From NCBI GenBank assembly GCA_002733495.1, contig NVVV01000009.1:1-57768 (forward strand): a DNA stretch of 57,768 nt, written 5' to 3'. The stretch comes from Robiginitomaculum sp. (GTDB taxonomy: Bacteria; Pseudomonadota; Alphaproteobacteria; Caulobacterales; Maricaulaceae). The notes below the pieces were generated by a model, which worked only from the letters and a program-made list of their open reading frames with translations, had not been told where the DNA came from and searched no databases. The position numbers and the translations under genes are program-made. The first letter of the stretch is position 1. Each line of letters opens with the position of its first letter. Below, one piece after another: positions 46,153-55,697 of the stretch.

Positions 46153-46398
46153 GGGTAATTTTCACTCGCTATTGTTTCACACTAAATCAGACACAAAAAA
46201 AACCCGGTCCACCTTGCGGTGAAATTTCCCTGTTTTGCGTGCCCTAAAATTTGTTCCGTTCTGGCGATCCGGCTTACCGGCGTGCGCATACCTATACGAT
46301 TATAGCCGTATGGATGACGCCTATGACGACCCTTATAACACAAAATGAAGGGTTTTCAAAGGCTTTGCGCAAAAGCTTGCTTTATTGTGTGATGGGCT

Positions 46399-46740
46399 TT
46401 AATCACCCTCGCCGGGTTTTTCAGAAAAATACTTGTCAAACTTGCCGGTTTCATTGGCCTTTTCATCGGCATCTTCCGGGGCGGGCTTGATCAGTGTAAT
46501 ATTCGGCCAGATGTCCGCAAATTTGGTGTTCAGGGCCAGCCATTTGCCGTCCGGGTCATCTTCGGTATCAGGCTTGATGGCCTCAACCGGGCATTCAGGT
46601 TCACAGACGCCACAATCAATACATTCGTCCGGATGGATGACCAGAAAATTCTCGCCCTCGTAAAAACAGTCCACCGGACAGACTTCGACACAATCGGTGT
46701 ATTTACAGGCGATGCAGGCATCGGTGACGATATAGGTCAT
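46399..46740 (-). CDS. fdxA: 7Fe ferredoxin FdxA
   Basis: A 113-residue ferredoxin. The N-terminal half holds Cys residues for a [3Fe-4S] and a [4Fe-4S] cluster: [17 protein letters not shown] and [15 protein letters not shown], followed by a Trp-rich C-terminal extension ([12 protein letters not shown]). Length and pattern match FdxA of Azotobacter and alphaproteobacteria. It donates electrons to unidentified partners. It is upstream of carD. Confidence 0.95.
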   Translation of the reverse strand: MTYIVTDACIACKYTDCVEVCPVDCFYEGENFLVIHPDECIDCGVCEPECPVEAIKPDTEDDPDGKWLALNTKFADIWPNITLIKPAPEDADEKANETGKFDKYFSEKPGEGD

Positions 46741-46794
46741 CTTTGAAATTCCATTAGAAAGGCGCGCCTGTATGTGGTACGCGGTGCCAAATTG

Positions 46795-47253
46795 TCAACC
46801 GTCCTGTCTGCGGCCAAGCGATGCTTTTTTGGCTTCTGCGCGCTCAAAATCCGTCACCGCCAGCAAGGCCCCGACCCGGCGGATAAAGCTGTCTTCAAAC
46901 GGGCTTTCCTCGCCATCGGCAAAACTGACGTCCCAAAGATGCCCGATCAGCGCGACCCGCTCGGACTTGGGCATGTGCGCCTTGATCACCCGGGTAAAGG
47001 CATAATGATCCACCGCCATTTCGGCGCGTAATTCCGCCGCCTCCAGCAAAGTCGCAGCCGCTTCCTCATCCAGTGCAAAACTCTCGCGGATGATATTCTT
47101 GATCATGTCCTGTTCGATGTCGGCATAGATGCCGTCCGACAAAGCAGCCTCGACAAGAAGCGCGATGGCGCATTCGCGCGCCTCGGCCCCGTCGCAAACC
47201 GGGTCTATATCCGCCGATGAACCGCCAAAGAGCTTTTTAATGGCTTCAAACAT
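46795..47253 (-). CDS. TerB-like family protein
   Basis: A protein of about 152 residues, all-helical. It has the TerB/co-chaperone DjlA N-terminal-like repeat of acidic loops: ALLVEAALSDGIYADIEQDMI and LIGHLWDVSFADGEESPFEDSFIRRVG, the paired A-D-G-E/xxxE metal-binding patterns of this family. The ATG at 47253 is chosen because GGAGG lies seven bases before it; an in-frame ATG at 47358 would add a basic, unlike N-terminus. It sits between fdxA and the divergent aldolase. Confidence 0.8.
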   Translation of the reverse strand: MFEAIKKLFGGSSADIDPVCDGAEARECAIALLVEAALSDGIYADIEQDMIKNIIRESFALDEEAAATLLEAAELRAEMAVDHYAFTRVIKAHMPKSERVALIGHLWDVSFADGEESPFEDSFIRRVGALLAVTDFERAEAKKASLGRRQDG

Positions 47254-47494
47254 GATTTTCCTCCAGTGGCGTATAACATTGCGCCGCTTCAACTGCCGGG
47301 CCGTGCCGCATTGGCATAGCCAACACCTTGACCATAATGATCCTTTGTTTTTGCGCAAAGGTCAAAACATCAATGATGTCAAAGGCAGATCAAAGGCCAG
47401 GTTTGTCACGTCTGTGTCTTGCCTTGCCCCGATTTGCAATTCAGTGCGGAAATGTGCAGGCTGTTTTTTTTGCAGATTTGCAATGGGGTCTACG

Positions 47495-48358
47495 ATGAAT
47501 AAAGACGCAGGCGACACGAATGACACTGTGGCAAGCATGTCCAGTGCGATCAGCATTGGTGCAGGGTTTGATGTTGCTGACCCAAGCGCCGTTACGCGCC
47601 TTGAAGGCGAGGTCAGCGCCGCCGAATGGAATACCCGCATCGAATTGGCCGCCATTTACCGTCTGGCGGCACTTTATGGCTGGACGGATCTGGTTTTTAC
47701 GCATATTTCGGCGCGCCTGCCCGATGAAGATGGCCAGGAGCGTTTTCTGATCAACCCTTATGGCGTCCTGTTTGATGAAATGACCGCCTCCTGTCTGGTC
47801 AAGGTTGACCTGCAAGGCAACATTATCGGTGACAGCCCTTATTTCGTAAACCCGGCGGGCTTCACCATACATTCTGCCGTGCATACGGCGCGCCAGGATG
47901 CAGGCTGTGTCATGCACGTGCATACCCCTTATGGGGTGGCCGTCAGCGTGCAAAAAGGGGGTTTGCGCAAATATACCCAATTTGCCATGGTGGTTCATGA
48001 TGATCTTGCCTATCACGATTATGAGGGGATTGCGCTGGACCTTGATGAACGGGCACGCATTGTCAAAGACATGGGCGCGCACAATTTATTGATGCTGCGC
48101 AATCACGGTACGCTGACCATCGGGCAAAACTGTGCCTTGGCTTTTTTGCGTATGTATTTTCTGGAAAACGCCTGCAAAACGCAAATTCTGGCGCAAAGCG
48201 TCGGCGGGGCAGAGCATTTGCATGAAGAAAATGACGCCATGTCAGCCCGGGTCCATGCCCAAGGCGCGGGGGCCTTCATGCCCGGCCTGGGGGACAATCT
48301 GATCTGGCCGGGCCTGATGCGAAAGTTAGCCAAAGCCAATCCGGGCCATGATTACTAG
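47495..48358 (+). CDS. Class II aldolase/adducin-family protein
   Basis: A protein of about 287 residues. The zinc ligands of class II aldolases are visible as HVHTPYG and the later RNHGTLT, with LVFTHISARLP, FLINPYG and IHSAVHTARQ around them. The family includes L-fuculose-phosphate aldolase, adducin-like proteins and others; the substrate is unknown. The ATG at 47495 has GGGG upstream; 47483 is in frame too. It is encoded on the opposite strand to the conserved helicase/S4/fdxA/carD set, so it interrupts that set. Confidence 0.82.
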   Translation: MNKDAGDTNDTVASMSSAISIGAGFDVADPSAVTRLEGEVSAAEWNTRIELAAIYRLAALYGWTDLVFTHISARLPDEDGQERFLINPYGVLFDEMTASCLVKVDLQGNIIGDSPYFVNPAGFTIHSAVHTARQDAGCVMHVHTPYGVAVSVQKGGLRKYTQFAMVVHDDLAYHDYEGIALDLDERARIVKDMGAHNLLMLRNHGTLTIGQNCALAFLRMYFLENACKTQILAQSVGGAEHLHEENDAMSARVHAQGAGAFMPGLGDNLIWPGLMRKLAKANPGHDY

Positions 48359-48370
48359 ACTTAAACGGGT

Positions 48371-48658
48371 TTAATCTGGCAACACAGTTTCATAACAGGT
48401 CGTGGCTTCCGGAGCCGGGCCGCGCCGCACGGGCATGGCCAGCACTTTGATGGTGATGATGTTCTGGTTTTGCGCAAAGGTCAGAACATCATCCACATGC
48501 ACCGCCGCCGCGCCGCTTTTGGCCCGGCGCGAAACCCCATGACGCGCAATACGCACCTTGCCCTTGCCAGCAAAGGCAATCGACAGGGTGCGGGTTTTAA
48601 AAAATCGTGTGCGAAACAGCCAAAGATCCAGACGGATGGTGTCGGTCTCTTCACTCAT
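48371..48658 (-). CDS. S4-domain RNA-binding protein (Hsp15-like)
   Basis: A 95-residue protein with an S4 domain: RLDLWLFRTRFFKTRTLS at the start, then GKVRI and VHVDDVLTF. Hsp15-like proteins bind stalled 50S subunits carrying tRNA. Its ATG overlaps the helicase stop (ATGA, 48655-48658), so it is translationally coupled to the helicase gene. Confidence 0.88.
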   Translation of the reverse strand: MSEETDTIRLDLWLFRTRFFKTRTLSIAFAGKGKVRIARHGVSRRAKSGAAAVHVDDVLTFAQNQNIITIKVLAMPVRRGPAPEATTCYETVLPD

Positions 48659-51177
48659 TTCAGCGCCTGCAAAACCGCAAAAGGCGAGTCCGGGTCAATC
48701 GTGGGTTTTTGTGCTGGCGCTTTCTTCTTGGCCTGCTTTTGATGACCAAGATGCACCGGGGCCCAGGTCTCACCCTTGCCCGCATCGTCCTTTTTGCGCT
48801 TGCATTGATATTTCAGCGCAATCAGGATTTTTCCAAGATCATCATGACTGCACCCCAGCAAAGACAACATGGCTTCATTGGGGGAAAAAATGCCGCCCTT
48901 ATGCGCTTTTTGCGCCTCGCGGATCAAATCGGCCAGACGCTCCAGAATATCAATACGCACCAGGCGGCGCGAAAAGAGTGCATAGCCCGCTACCCTGGCC
49001 GCCGGAGCGTGCACGCTTTCTTGGGTCATATAGGCGGTCAGGCCCGGACGCGGTAAAAAGGCCGCTGTGTCTGTCTCTGCCGCTGCTGCAAATAACAGGC
49101 TTAGCAAACGGGCCGAGGCCGGACGAATAAGCGCCGGCATGAACACATGAAACGCCCCAAAACGGACACCGCATTGACGCAGCGCATGGCGGCTTGGCTG
49201 GTCCAGATCGCGCAATTCACTGGCAATCTGATGGCGGGGCAGCGCACCCATGGCTTCGATCAGGCGAAAGCCCAGCCCCCGGCCAAGCCCGATAATTTCC
49301 CCGGCATCAACCTTGGCGCGCAGGCCCAATAGTGGTTTTAAATCCCGGGCAATCACCCCATCCAGCCAGTCTTGCACCCGCGTTTGCGCTTTGTCCTGCG
49401 CCGCGTCATGGCCCAATTGTCCGCCAATGAGGTTCACCAGCGGATGCAGGGCATCGCTGTCCGCCTTCAGGCGCGCAATGGCCGCCCCTTCCCAATGTAT
49501 GGCCCCATCATCGGCGAGGCAAAAGACCTCATCATTAGCCGCAACAATCGCCGACAAGCGTCGATTAATCTCTGGTGCCAAAGCAGCATTCGCCACCATG
49601 CGCAGGGTTTTTCCTGCCAGATCGCGCGCCGCAGAGCCCGGACGAAAGGACAGGCCCTCTAAATGTCCGATTGTGTGCTCCAGCACTTTTACCTCACCAT
49701 CCGGCAACACCACCGCATCGGCCTCTTCACCCGCGTTCAAGGCCCGCGCCAGAACCGATGTGCGCTGATCGACAAAGCGTTGCAACAAGCGATCATGCAG
49801 CGCATCCGACAGGCGTTCTTCCAGCGCGTGCGCCTGGGCTTGCCAATGCACCGCATCACCGATCCAGTCAGCGCGATGGGTGCAATAGGCCCAGGTGCGC
49901 ACATGGGCGAGACGTGAGGAAATGGCATCCACCCCACCTTTTAAATGATCCAGTGCTTTTAACTTGCCGGCCAGCCAGTCTTCTTCGATACGGCCCCGCG
50001 GGCTGCTAAGCTGTGCAAAAATATCGCCCAAAAGACGCGCATGGGCATCGGGACCGCTTTTGCGAAAATCCGGGATCTGACATACCTGCCACAGGCGGCG
50101 CACACCCTCGGGCGTATCCAGCGCTTTGGTAAAGTCTTCTCGTTCAGCCAAAGCGCCCAGCACCTGCGCATCAATGGCGCGGCTGACGCGGATCAGGCCG
50201 TCGCGGGGCACTGGCGCCTGCAAGGACGCCTGCAAGGCGCCGGTGCTGGCAAAATCCAGCACCCGATTGCGCCAGTAAAGCGCGCGGACACGCTCATAAT
50301 CATGCTCTTCAAGGCGGCGTATCATGGCCTCATCAAACGCCGGGGCGCTGGCGGTGGTGCCAAAGGTGCCATCCGTCTGATAACGCCCGGCCCGCCCGGC
50401 AATCTGGCCCAGTTCATCGGCACGCAAAGCCCGGCGGCGCTGGCCATCAAACTTGGTCAGGGCGGCAAAAGCCACATGGTTCACATCCATGTTCAACCCC
50501 ATGCCGATGGCGTCGGTCGCCACCAGATAATCCACCTCACCAGATTGAAACAGCGCGGCCTGGGCATTGCGGGTGCGTGGACTGAGTGACCCCATAACCA
50601 CAGCAGCGCCCCCATGGCGGCGGCGCAGCAATTCGGCAATGGCGTACACATCCTCGGCAGAAAATGCGATAATGGCGCTGCGCTTGGGCAGACGAGACAG
50701 CTTGCACGGCCCGGTATGGGTCAACTGAGAAAACCGCATACGCGGCTCGATCTGATCGGCATGCGCCAGACCATGCAATACCCCTTGCATGGTGGCCGCG
50801 CCCAGCACCAGAGTCTCCTCGCTGCCACGGCTGTGCAGCAAATGATTGGTAAACACATGGCCGCGTTCCGGATCGGCGCAAAGTTGCACCTCGTCTATCG
50901 CCATAAAACAAAAAGGACGCCCGCGAAAATGCGTCGGCATGGCTTCGGCGGTGCAGGCAAAATAGCGCGCGCTCTTTGGTACAATGCGCTCTTCGCCAGT
51001 AACCAGAGCGGCCTGTTCTACGCCTTTTTCGCGCACAATGCGTTCATAAACTTCGCGCGCCAAAAGGCGCAGTGGCAAGCCAATGACCCCATCGGCATGG
51101 GCCAGCATGCGGGTGACAGCCAGATAGGTTTTGCCGGTATTGGTTGGCCCAAGGGCGGCACTAAGATCGGAGGTCAT
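48655..51177 (-). CDS. SUV3/MgpS-like superfamily 2 RNA/DNA helicase
   Basis: An 840-residue helicase of the SUPV3L1/MgpS type. Walker A is GPTNTGKTY (9-17), box II is IDEVQ, and motif VI is QIAGRAGRY; motifs Ia-III precede. The C-terminal half is helical, and the last 70 residues are basic and Ala/Lys-rich. Alphaproteobacterial homologues lie upstream of the S4 gene as here. Mitochondrial Suv3 degrades RNA with PNPase; the bacterial role is less defined. The start at 51177 lies 231 bases from the divergent rpmB. Confidence 0.88.
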   Translation of the reverse strand: MTSDLSAALGPTNTGKTYLAVTRMLAHADGVIGLPLRLLAREVYERIVREKGVEQAALVTGEERIVPKSARYFACTAEAMPTHFRGRPFCFMAIDEVQLCADPERGHVFTNHLLHSRGSEETLVLGAATMQGVLHGLAHADQIEPRMRFSQLTHTGPCKLSRLPKRSAIIAFSAEDVYAIAELLRRRHGGAAVVMGSLSPRTRNAQAALFQSGEVDYLVATDAIGMGLNMDVNHVAFAALTKFDGQRRRALRADELGQIAGRAGRYQTDGTFGTTASAPAFDEAMIRRLEEHDYERVRALYWRNRVLDFASTGALQASLQAPVPRDGLIRVSRAIDAQVLGALAEREDFTKALDTPEGVRRLWQVCQIPDFRKSGPDAHARLLGDIFAQLSSPRGRIEEDWLAGKLKALDHLKGGVDAISSRLAHVRTWAYCTHRADWIGDAVHWQAQAHALEERLSDALHDRLLQRFVDQRTSVLARALNAGEEADAVVLPDGEVKVLEHTIGHLEGLSFRPGSAARDLAGKTLRMVANAALAPEINRRLSAIVAANDEVFCLADDGAIHWEGAAIARLKADSDALHPLVNLIGGQLGHDAAQDKAQTRVQDWLDGVIARDLKPLLGLRAKVDAGEIIGLGRGLGFRLIEAMGALPRHQIASELRDLDQPSRHALRQCGVRFGAFHVFMPALIRPASARLLSLLFAAAAETDTAAFLPRPGLTAYMTQESVHAPAARVAGYALFSRRLVRIDILERLADLIREAQKAHKGGIFSPNEAMLSLLGCSHDDLGKILIALKYQCKRKKDDAGKGETWAPVHLGHQKQAKKKAPAQKPTIDPDSPFAVLQALK

Positions 51178-51321
51178 ACAGCAGAGCCTTCATCAATATT
51201 TTCACGCACGTTATCGTAATGAATGACAGCCTCAAGGACAAACGCCATGGACAGGTTCACATCCTTGGCCGATAAAGCGCAGATTATTCAGGTTTGGCCT
51301 GCGTAAAGCCTGTAACAGTGC

Positions 51322-51350
51322 TTGACGGAAGGCACAGCCTTTTGTATCTG
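51322..51350 (+). promoter_or_regulatory. Candidate promoter for rpmB
   Basis: TTGACG (51322-51327) and TATCTG (51345-51350) are separated by 17 bases, 59 bases before the rpmB ATG. The spacing is ideal and the -35 box is strong; the -10 is weaker. Confidence 0.5.
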
Positions 51351-51408
51351 ACGCGCCTTGCGCAGAGTCACGTCTTCGCGCACTAGGATATATATAAGGA
51401 TTAAGACA

Positions 51409-51711
51409 ATGGCACGTTGTTGTGAACTGACCGGAACAGGCGTAATGACCGGCAATAATGTCAGCCATGCGAAAAACCGCAGCCGTCGGCGCTTTTTGCC
51501 AAATTTGTGCAAAGTGACCCTCAGCTCCGAAGCCCTGGGCCGCTCCTATAAATTCCGCATCACCGCTGCGGCTTTGCGCTCGGTCGATCACAATGGCGGT
51601 CTGGACGGATTTTTGGCCAAAGCCAAAGACGACAAGCTGTCGGCCAGTGCGCTGAAGATCAAAAAAGAGCTGAAAAAGAAACTGGCAGAAAACGTTGAAG
51701 CCAGCGCCTGA
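51409..51711 (+). CDS. rpmB: 50S ribosomal protein L28
   Basis: A 100-residue ribosomal protein: [20 protein letters not shown], then [13 protein letters not shown] and [21 protein letters not shown], a typical long alphaproteobacterial L28 with a lysine-rich C-terminus. The Cys pair at the N-terminus is present, but the full zinc set is not. AAGGA lies 8 bases before the ATG at 51409. A strong terminator follows. Confidence 0.97.
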   Translation: MARCCELTGTGVMTGNNVSHAKNRSRRRFLPNLCKVTLSSEALGRSYKFRITAAALRSVDHNGGLDGFLAKAKDDKLSASALKIKKELKKKLAENVEASA

Positions 51712-51737
51712 TTGGCCAAACAATATTATCTATCAAG

Positions 51738-51764
51738 GGCGGTCCAGACGGGCCGCCTTTTTTA
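51738..51764 (+). terminator. Rho-independent terminator of rpmB
   Basis: Stem GGCGGTCC (51738-51745) and GGGCCGCC (51750-51757) with loop AGAC, one wobble pair, then six Ts (51758-51763). It lies 26 bases after the rpmB stop. Confidence 0.88.
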
Positions 51765-51807
51765 TTGCGCAAGATCAGGGTATGGTGCGTTAAACTTGGG
51801 GTTTGCC

Positions 51808-53466
51808 ATGACGAAATATTTTCTCATCCTGCTCTTGGCCTTGGGGCTGAGCGCTTGCGAGGCCAAAGAGACCGCCGATACGCTTTATCGCAATGGCACC
51901 ATTCATACCGGCCTTGATGGGGAACCCACGGTCGAGGCGCTGGTGGTGGCCAAGGGCCGCATTGTCTATGCCGGCAATCTGCAAAAAGCAGCAACATATT
52001 TGCCGGCCCGTAAAATTGACCTTGAGGGCGCGCATCTCTTTCCCGGCTTTACCGATGCCCACGCCCATCTTTATGGCATTGGGCGGCGGGAAACCACGCT
52101 CAATCTGGAAGGCATGCCCTCGCTGGCAGCACTGTTGCAACGCATTGCGCAAGCAGCCAAAAGCCAGCCCACCGGGGCCATCATCGGGCGAGGCTGGATT
52201 GAAACCGACTGGATTGAGGGGCGCTTTCCCAACCGTTATGATCTGGACCGGGCAGCGCCGGGACGCATTGTCTTGCTCACACGCGCCGATGGTCATGCGC
52301 TGGTCGCCTCCAGCAAGGCGCTGGAAGCCGCCGGGATTGACCCGGACACCCCAGAAATTGAGGGCGGACGCATTGAGCGCGATGAAGAAGGCATGCCGAC
52401 GGGGTTTCTGATTGATAATGCCAAAGGTTTTGTTGCAGGACTTTCTGCAGACTTGAGAGGTGATGCCCGCCGCCCGGCCCTTACCATGGGGGCCAAAGTG
52501 ATGAACGCCTATGGCTGGACCGGGGTGCATAATATGTCGGTAAATGCCGATGATGTGCAATTGCTGGAAAACATGGCCGATCAGGGCAAGCTGCCTTTGC
52601 GGGTTTATAACGCCATTGATGAAAACGCTATTATGTTGCTGGCTAACGGGCCGCGCCGCGCTGGCGATGACCGGGTTATCACCCGGGGCATAAAAGTTTA
52701 TATTGACGGGGCATTAGGCTCCCGGGGGGCCGCCATGCTCGCCTCCTATAATGATGATCCAAAAACCGATGGCCTGATGGTTCGCGGCGAAGCAGAAAGC
52801 CGTACCCTGTTCGCCCGCGCTTTGCGTGACGGTGTGCAGGTTAGCATCCACGCCATTGGTGATCGGGCCAACCGTGCGGCGCTCGACTGGATAGAAGAGA
52901 CCTTTGATGAGGTTCCCGTGGCGGAACGCCGCATTGCCGTGCCGCGCTGGCGCATCGAGCACGCGCAAATGCTGAACCCCAGTGATATTCCCCGCTTTGC
53001 CAAACTTGGTATTATCCCCTCTATGCAGCCCAGTCATGCCATTGGTGATTTGCATTTCGCCCGGGCGCGGGTTGGTAAAAAACGCCTTCAAGGTGCCTAT
53101 GCTTGGAATTCTCTGATCGAGGCCGGGTCCATCATTCCCGGTGGCTCGGACGCCCCGGTTGAGCGCGGCGATCCGCGCATTGAGTTTTACGCTGCCGTGT
53201 CCCGTCATGACCTCAAAGGCTATCAGGGCGAAGACTGGCACAAGGAAGAAGCGGTAGACCGGGTTACGGCGTTAAAAATGTTTACACTCTGGCCAGCCTA
53301 TGCCTCGTTTCGCGAGGATGAATTGGGCACCATTGAGCCTGGCAAACGCGCTGATTTTACCGTCTTTGCCGATGATATTATGACCATCCCTGAAATGGAT
53401 ATTCTAACCACCAAAGTGGTGATGACCGTGGTGGATGGAGAAGTGGTTTATAAGGCCGGGCAATGA
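51808..53466 (+). CDS. Amidohydrolase family lipoprotein (YtcJ-like)
   Basis: A protein of about 552 residues. The leader ends with a lipobox (LSACE), so it is a predicted lipoprotein. The amidohydrolase barrel has DAHAHL (first metal pair), then a long insert, SIHAIGDRAN and IEHAQM, and the SDAPVERGDPR strand. These match the YtcJ/D-aminoacylase-like imidazolonepropionase-related group that hydrolyses amides; the substrate is unknown. I take the ATG at 51808 as the start because it begins the lipoprotein leader. It follows rpmB after its terminator. Confidence 0.82.
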   Translation: MTKYFLILLLALGLSACEAKETADTLYRNGTIHTGLDGEPTVEALVVAKGRIVYAGNLQKAATYLPARKIDLEGAHLFPGFTDAHAHLYGIGRRETTLNLEGMPSLAALLQRIAQAAKSQPTGAIIGRGWIETDWIEGRFPNRYDLDRAAPGRIVLLTRADGHALVASSKALEAAGIDPDTPEIEGGRIERDEEGMPTGFLIDNAKGFVAGLSADLRGDARRPALTMGAKVMNAYGWTGVHNMSVNADDVQLLENMADQGKLPLRVYNAIDENAIMLLANGPRRAGDDRVITRGIKVYIDGALGSRGAAMLASYNDDPKTDGLMVRGEAESRTLFARALRDGVQVSIHAIGDRANRAALDWIEETFDEVPVAERRIAVPRWRIEHAQMLNPSDIPRFAKLGIIPSMQPSHAIGDLHFARARVGKKRLQGAYAWNSLIEAGSIIPGGSDAPVERGDPRIEFYAAVSRHDLKGYQGEDWHKEEAVDRVTALKMFTLWPAYASFREDELGTIEPGKRADFTVFADDIMTIPEMDILTTKVVMTVVDGEVVYKAGQ

Positions 53467-53529
53467 GGAAAATTTCTGAGCCTTTCCTCACGTCAGGGCT
53501 CCCGGGTTTGGGACCCATCCTTCGACACG

Positions 53530-53700
53530 TTCAGGTTGAGGGCTAATACATCAAATCATCGCCCGACCGCTTGACCGGAGGGTCCACTACGCAATCACAA
53601 TCCAAACTGGACTTCCCGATGGATCCCCTGATCAAGTCGGGGGATGACGAAGAAAAGAAAGGGGCGGCCCTCATCCTGAGCGTATTGAAGGATGAACGGG
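53530..53700. repeat. Mixed short palindromic remnants downstream of the amidohydrolase
   Basis: The 350-base gap 53467-53816 has no gene. From left: CATCCTTCGACACGTTCAG-like sequence (53518-53540), a GATCCCCTGATC / GGGGGATGACG palindromic stretch (about 53619-53651), and CATCCTGAGCGTATTGAAGGATG (about 53672-53695). All resemble dispersed intergenic repeats of alphaproteobacteria. I see no promoter or ORF here. Confidence 0.5.
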
Positions 53701-53716
53701 GGTTTGCCTATGACAT

Positions 53717-53847
53717 CCTCTCCCATTTTTCCTTTTGGGGGGAGAGGAATGAGGTGAGGGGCTTGTGCCCAAGGGGGTAAAGCAAGGTTCAAGTTACTTT
53801 TTGCTTCACCATCCCCTCATCCCGACCTTCTCCCCAAAGGAGAAGGA
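53717..53847. repeat. Inverted pair of REP-like elements that runs into the cobT 3' end
   Basis: Left copy (53717-53761): CCTCTCCC, loop, GGGGAGAGGAATGAGGTGAGGGG. Right copy (53809-53847), inverted: CCATCCCCTCATCCCGACC, TTCTCCCC-AAAG-GAGAAGG. It is the same composite as at 11508-11616. The right copy overlaps cobT: the cobT stop (minus, 53817-53819) lies inside the unit, so the repeat encodes the last ten or so residues. Confidence 0.78.
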
Positions 53848-55688
53848 GAAACCCGTCTTCGTCTTGGCTCGGCGACTTTTTTATCAAACAGATCGGCCAA
53901 TTGTTCGGTGATGGCACCGCCAAGCTGTTCCGCATCGGTCAATGTCACGGCGCGGGAATACCAGCGGGTGACATCATGGCCAATGCCGATGGCGATAAGT
54001 TGCACATCGGAATAATTTTCAATCTCGGCAATCACTTCGCGCAAATGCGCCTCCAGATACCCGCCGGGATTATGCGACTGGGTGGTGTCGTCCACCGGCG
54101 CGCCATCCGAAATAACCATCAATATGCGCCGCGCTTCGGGCCGGGCCTGAAGCCGCGTATGGGCCCACAAAAGCGCCTCGCCGTCGATATTTTCTTTCAA
54201 TAAGCCTTCGCGCATCATCAGGCCAAGATTGTTCTTAGCCCGGCGCATGGGCACACTGGCGGCCTTGTAAATAATATGGCGCAAATCATTCAAACGACCG
54301 GGGTTCAGTGGCTTATTGGCCGCCAGCCAGTCTTCCTTGGACTGGCCGCCTTTCCACGCCCGGGTGGTAAAGCCCAGAATTTCCACCTTCACGCCGCAGC
54401 GCTCTAGCGTACGCGATAAGATATCCGCCGTCAGGGCGGCAATCATAATGGGCCGGCCACGCATGGAGCCGGAATTATCAAGGAGCAGCGTCACCACAGT
54501 ATCGCGAAAATCGGTCTCGCTTTCTTCCTTGAACGACAAGGGCGCCAACGGGTCGGTGATCACCCGGGTCAGGCGCGCCGGGTCCAGCACGCCCTCTTCC
54601 AGATCAAATATCCAAGAGCGCTGTTGCTGGGCCATCAGGCGGCGTTGCAGTTTGTTGGCCAGGCGGGCCACGGCGCCACGCAATTTGTCCAATTGCCGAT
54701 CCAGATACCCGCGCAAACGGATTAGCTCTGGCCCTTCGCATAAGTCCTCAGCGCGAACCTCTTCGTCATGATCGGTGGTGAACACATGATAGCGCGCTCC
54801 ATTACCGCCGCCCGGTTGATAGTTTGGGCGCACGGGCAAATCCTCGCCCACCCCGTCCTGAGCATCGCCAACGTCGCTTTCATCGTCCAGCAATTCGGCT
54901 TGTTGTTCGGATTCGTCCGCATCGCCCTGATCACTTGCCCCATCTGGCGGCGCATCATCGCCCTCGTTTTCCTCATCCCCCTCGCTGTCCTGGGCGCTGG
55001 GATTGCCCTCGCCTTCTTCGGACGGCTCTTCTTCGTCCTGTTGTTCGGGCAGCATTTGCAGATCGCCCAGATCAAGATCATCCAGCAAGGCCTTGGCCAG
55101 CTCGGCAAAGGCGCTTTGATCATCCAGACCGCTGTGCAGTTCAGCCAGTGCCGCACGGCCCTTATCCTCGATCTCGCCGCGCCACAGGGCCAATAACCCT
55201 TCGGCCTCTTTGGGCGCGGCAATTCCGGTAATGTGTTCGCGCGCAATCAGGGCCACTGCCTCGGCCAATGGCGCGGCTTCGCGCGCGCTGACACTGGCAA
55301 AGCCGTGCTTGGCACAGCGCTCGGCCAATGCCGCCTGCATATTCTCACCAGCCCCTTTTAGCGCCGTAGCCCCCAAGGCTTCGCAGCGCACCTGCTCCAA
55401 TGCTTCAAACACGGCACGGCCTTGCGCATTGCCGGGACACAGACGCGCATGGGTGCGGGCATTATGATGGGCCAGACGCAAGGCCAGCGCATCGGCCCGG
55501 CCCCGCGCTGAGGCAATATCGCGGGCACTGGGTTTTACCGGCGGCACCGGCAGCATGATCGCGTCCTCAACGACCGCTGCCTCATCCCCGCCAAAGCGCA
55601 CATCCAGCGCACGCTTGCCCGACAACGCCCGGGTGGTGGCCCCCAAAGCGCGCTTGAATGTATCGGTATGGGATTCGCGTGTCGTCAT
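53817..55688 (-). CDS. cobT: CobT-like cobaltochelatase subunit (VWA domain)
   Basis: A 623-residue protein of the CobT family. Residues 1-220 are helical; about 225-290 are highly acidic (Glu/Asp/Gln runs such as [10 protein letters not shown] and [11 protein letters not shown]); the C-terminal VWA domain has the MIDAS motif DNSGSMRG and ISDGAPVDD. With CobS and CobN it inserts cobalt into hydrogenobyrinate diamide in the aerobic B12 route; in many alphaproteobacteria the pair exists without that pathway, so the job may differ. The last residues ([11 protein letters not shown]) come from a REP-like repeat. It lies nine bases after cobS. Confidence 0.88.
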   Translation of the reverse strand: MTTRESHTDTFKRALGATTRALSGKRALDVRFGGDEAAVVEDAIMLPVPPVKPSARDIASARGRADALALRLAHHNARTHARLCPGNAQGRAVFEALEQVRCEALGATALKGAGENMQAALAERCAKHGFASVSAREAAPLAEAVALIAREHITGIAAPKEAEGLLALWRGEIEDKGRAALAELHSGLDDQSAFAELAKALLDDLDLGDLQMLPEQQDEEEPSEEGEGNPSAQDSEGDEENEGDDAPPDGASDQGDADESEQQAELLDDESDVGDAQDGVGEDLPVRPNYQPGGGNGARYHVFTTDHDEEVRAEDLCEGPELIRLRGYLDRQLDKLRGAVARLANKLQRRLMAQQQRSWIFDLEEGVLDPARLTRVITDPLAPLSFKEESETDFRDTVVTLLLDNSGSMRGRPIMIAALTADILSRTLERCGVKVEILGFTTRAWKGGQSKEDWLAANKPLNPGRLNDLRHIIYKAASVPMRRAKNNLGLMMREGLLKENIDGEALLWAHTRLQARPEARRILMVISDGAPVDDTTQSHNPGGYLEAHLREVIAEIENYSDVQLIAIGIGHDVTRWYSRAVTLTDAEQLGGAITEQLADLFDKKVAEPRRRRVSPSPLGRRSG

Positions 55689-55697
55689 GCGTCTGCC

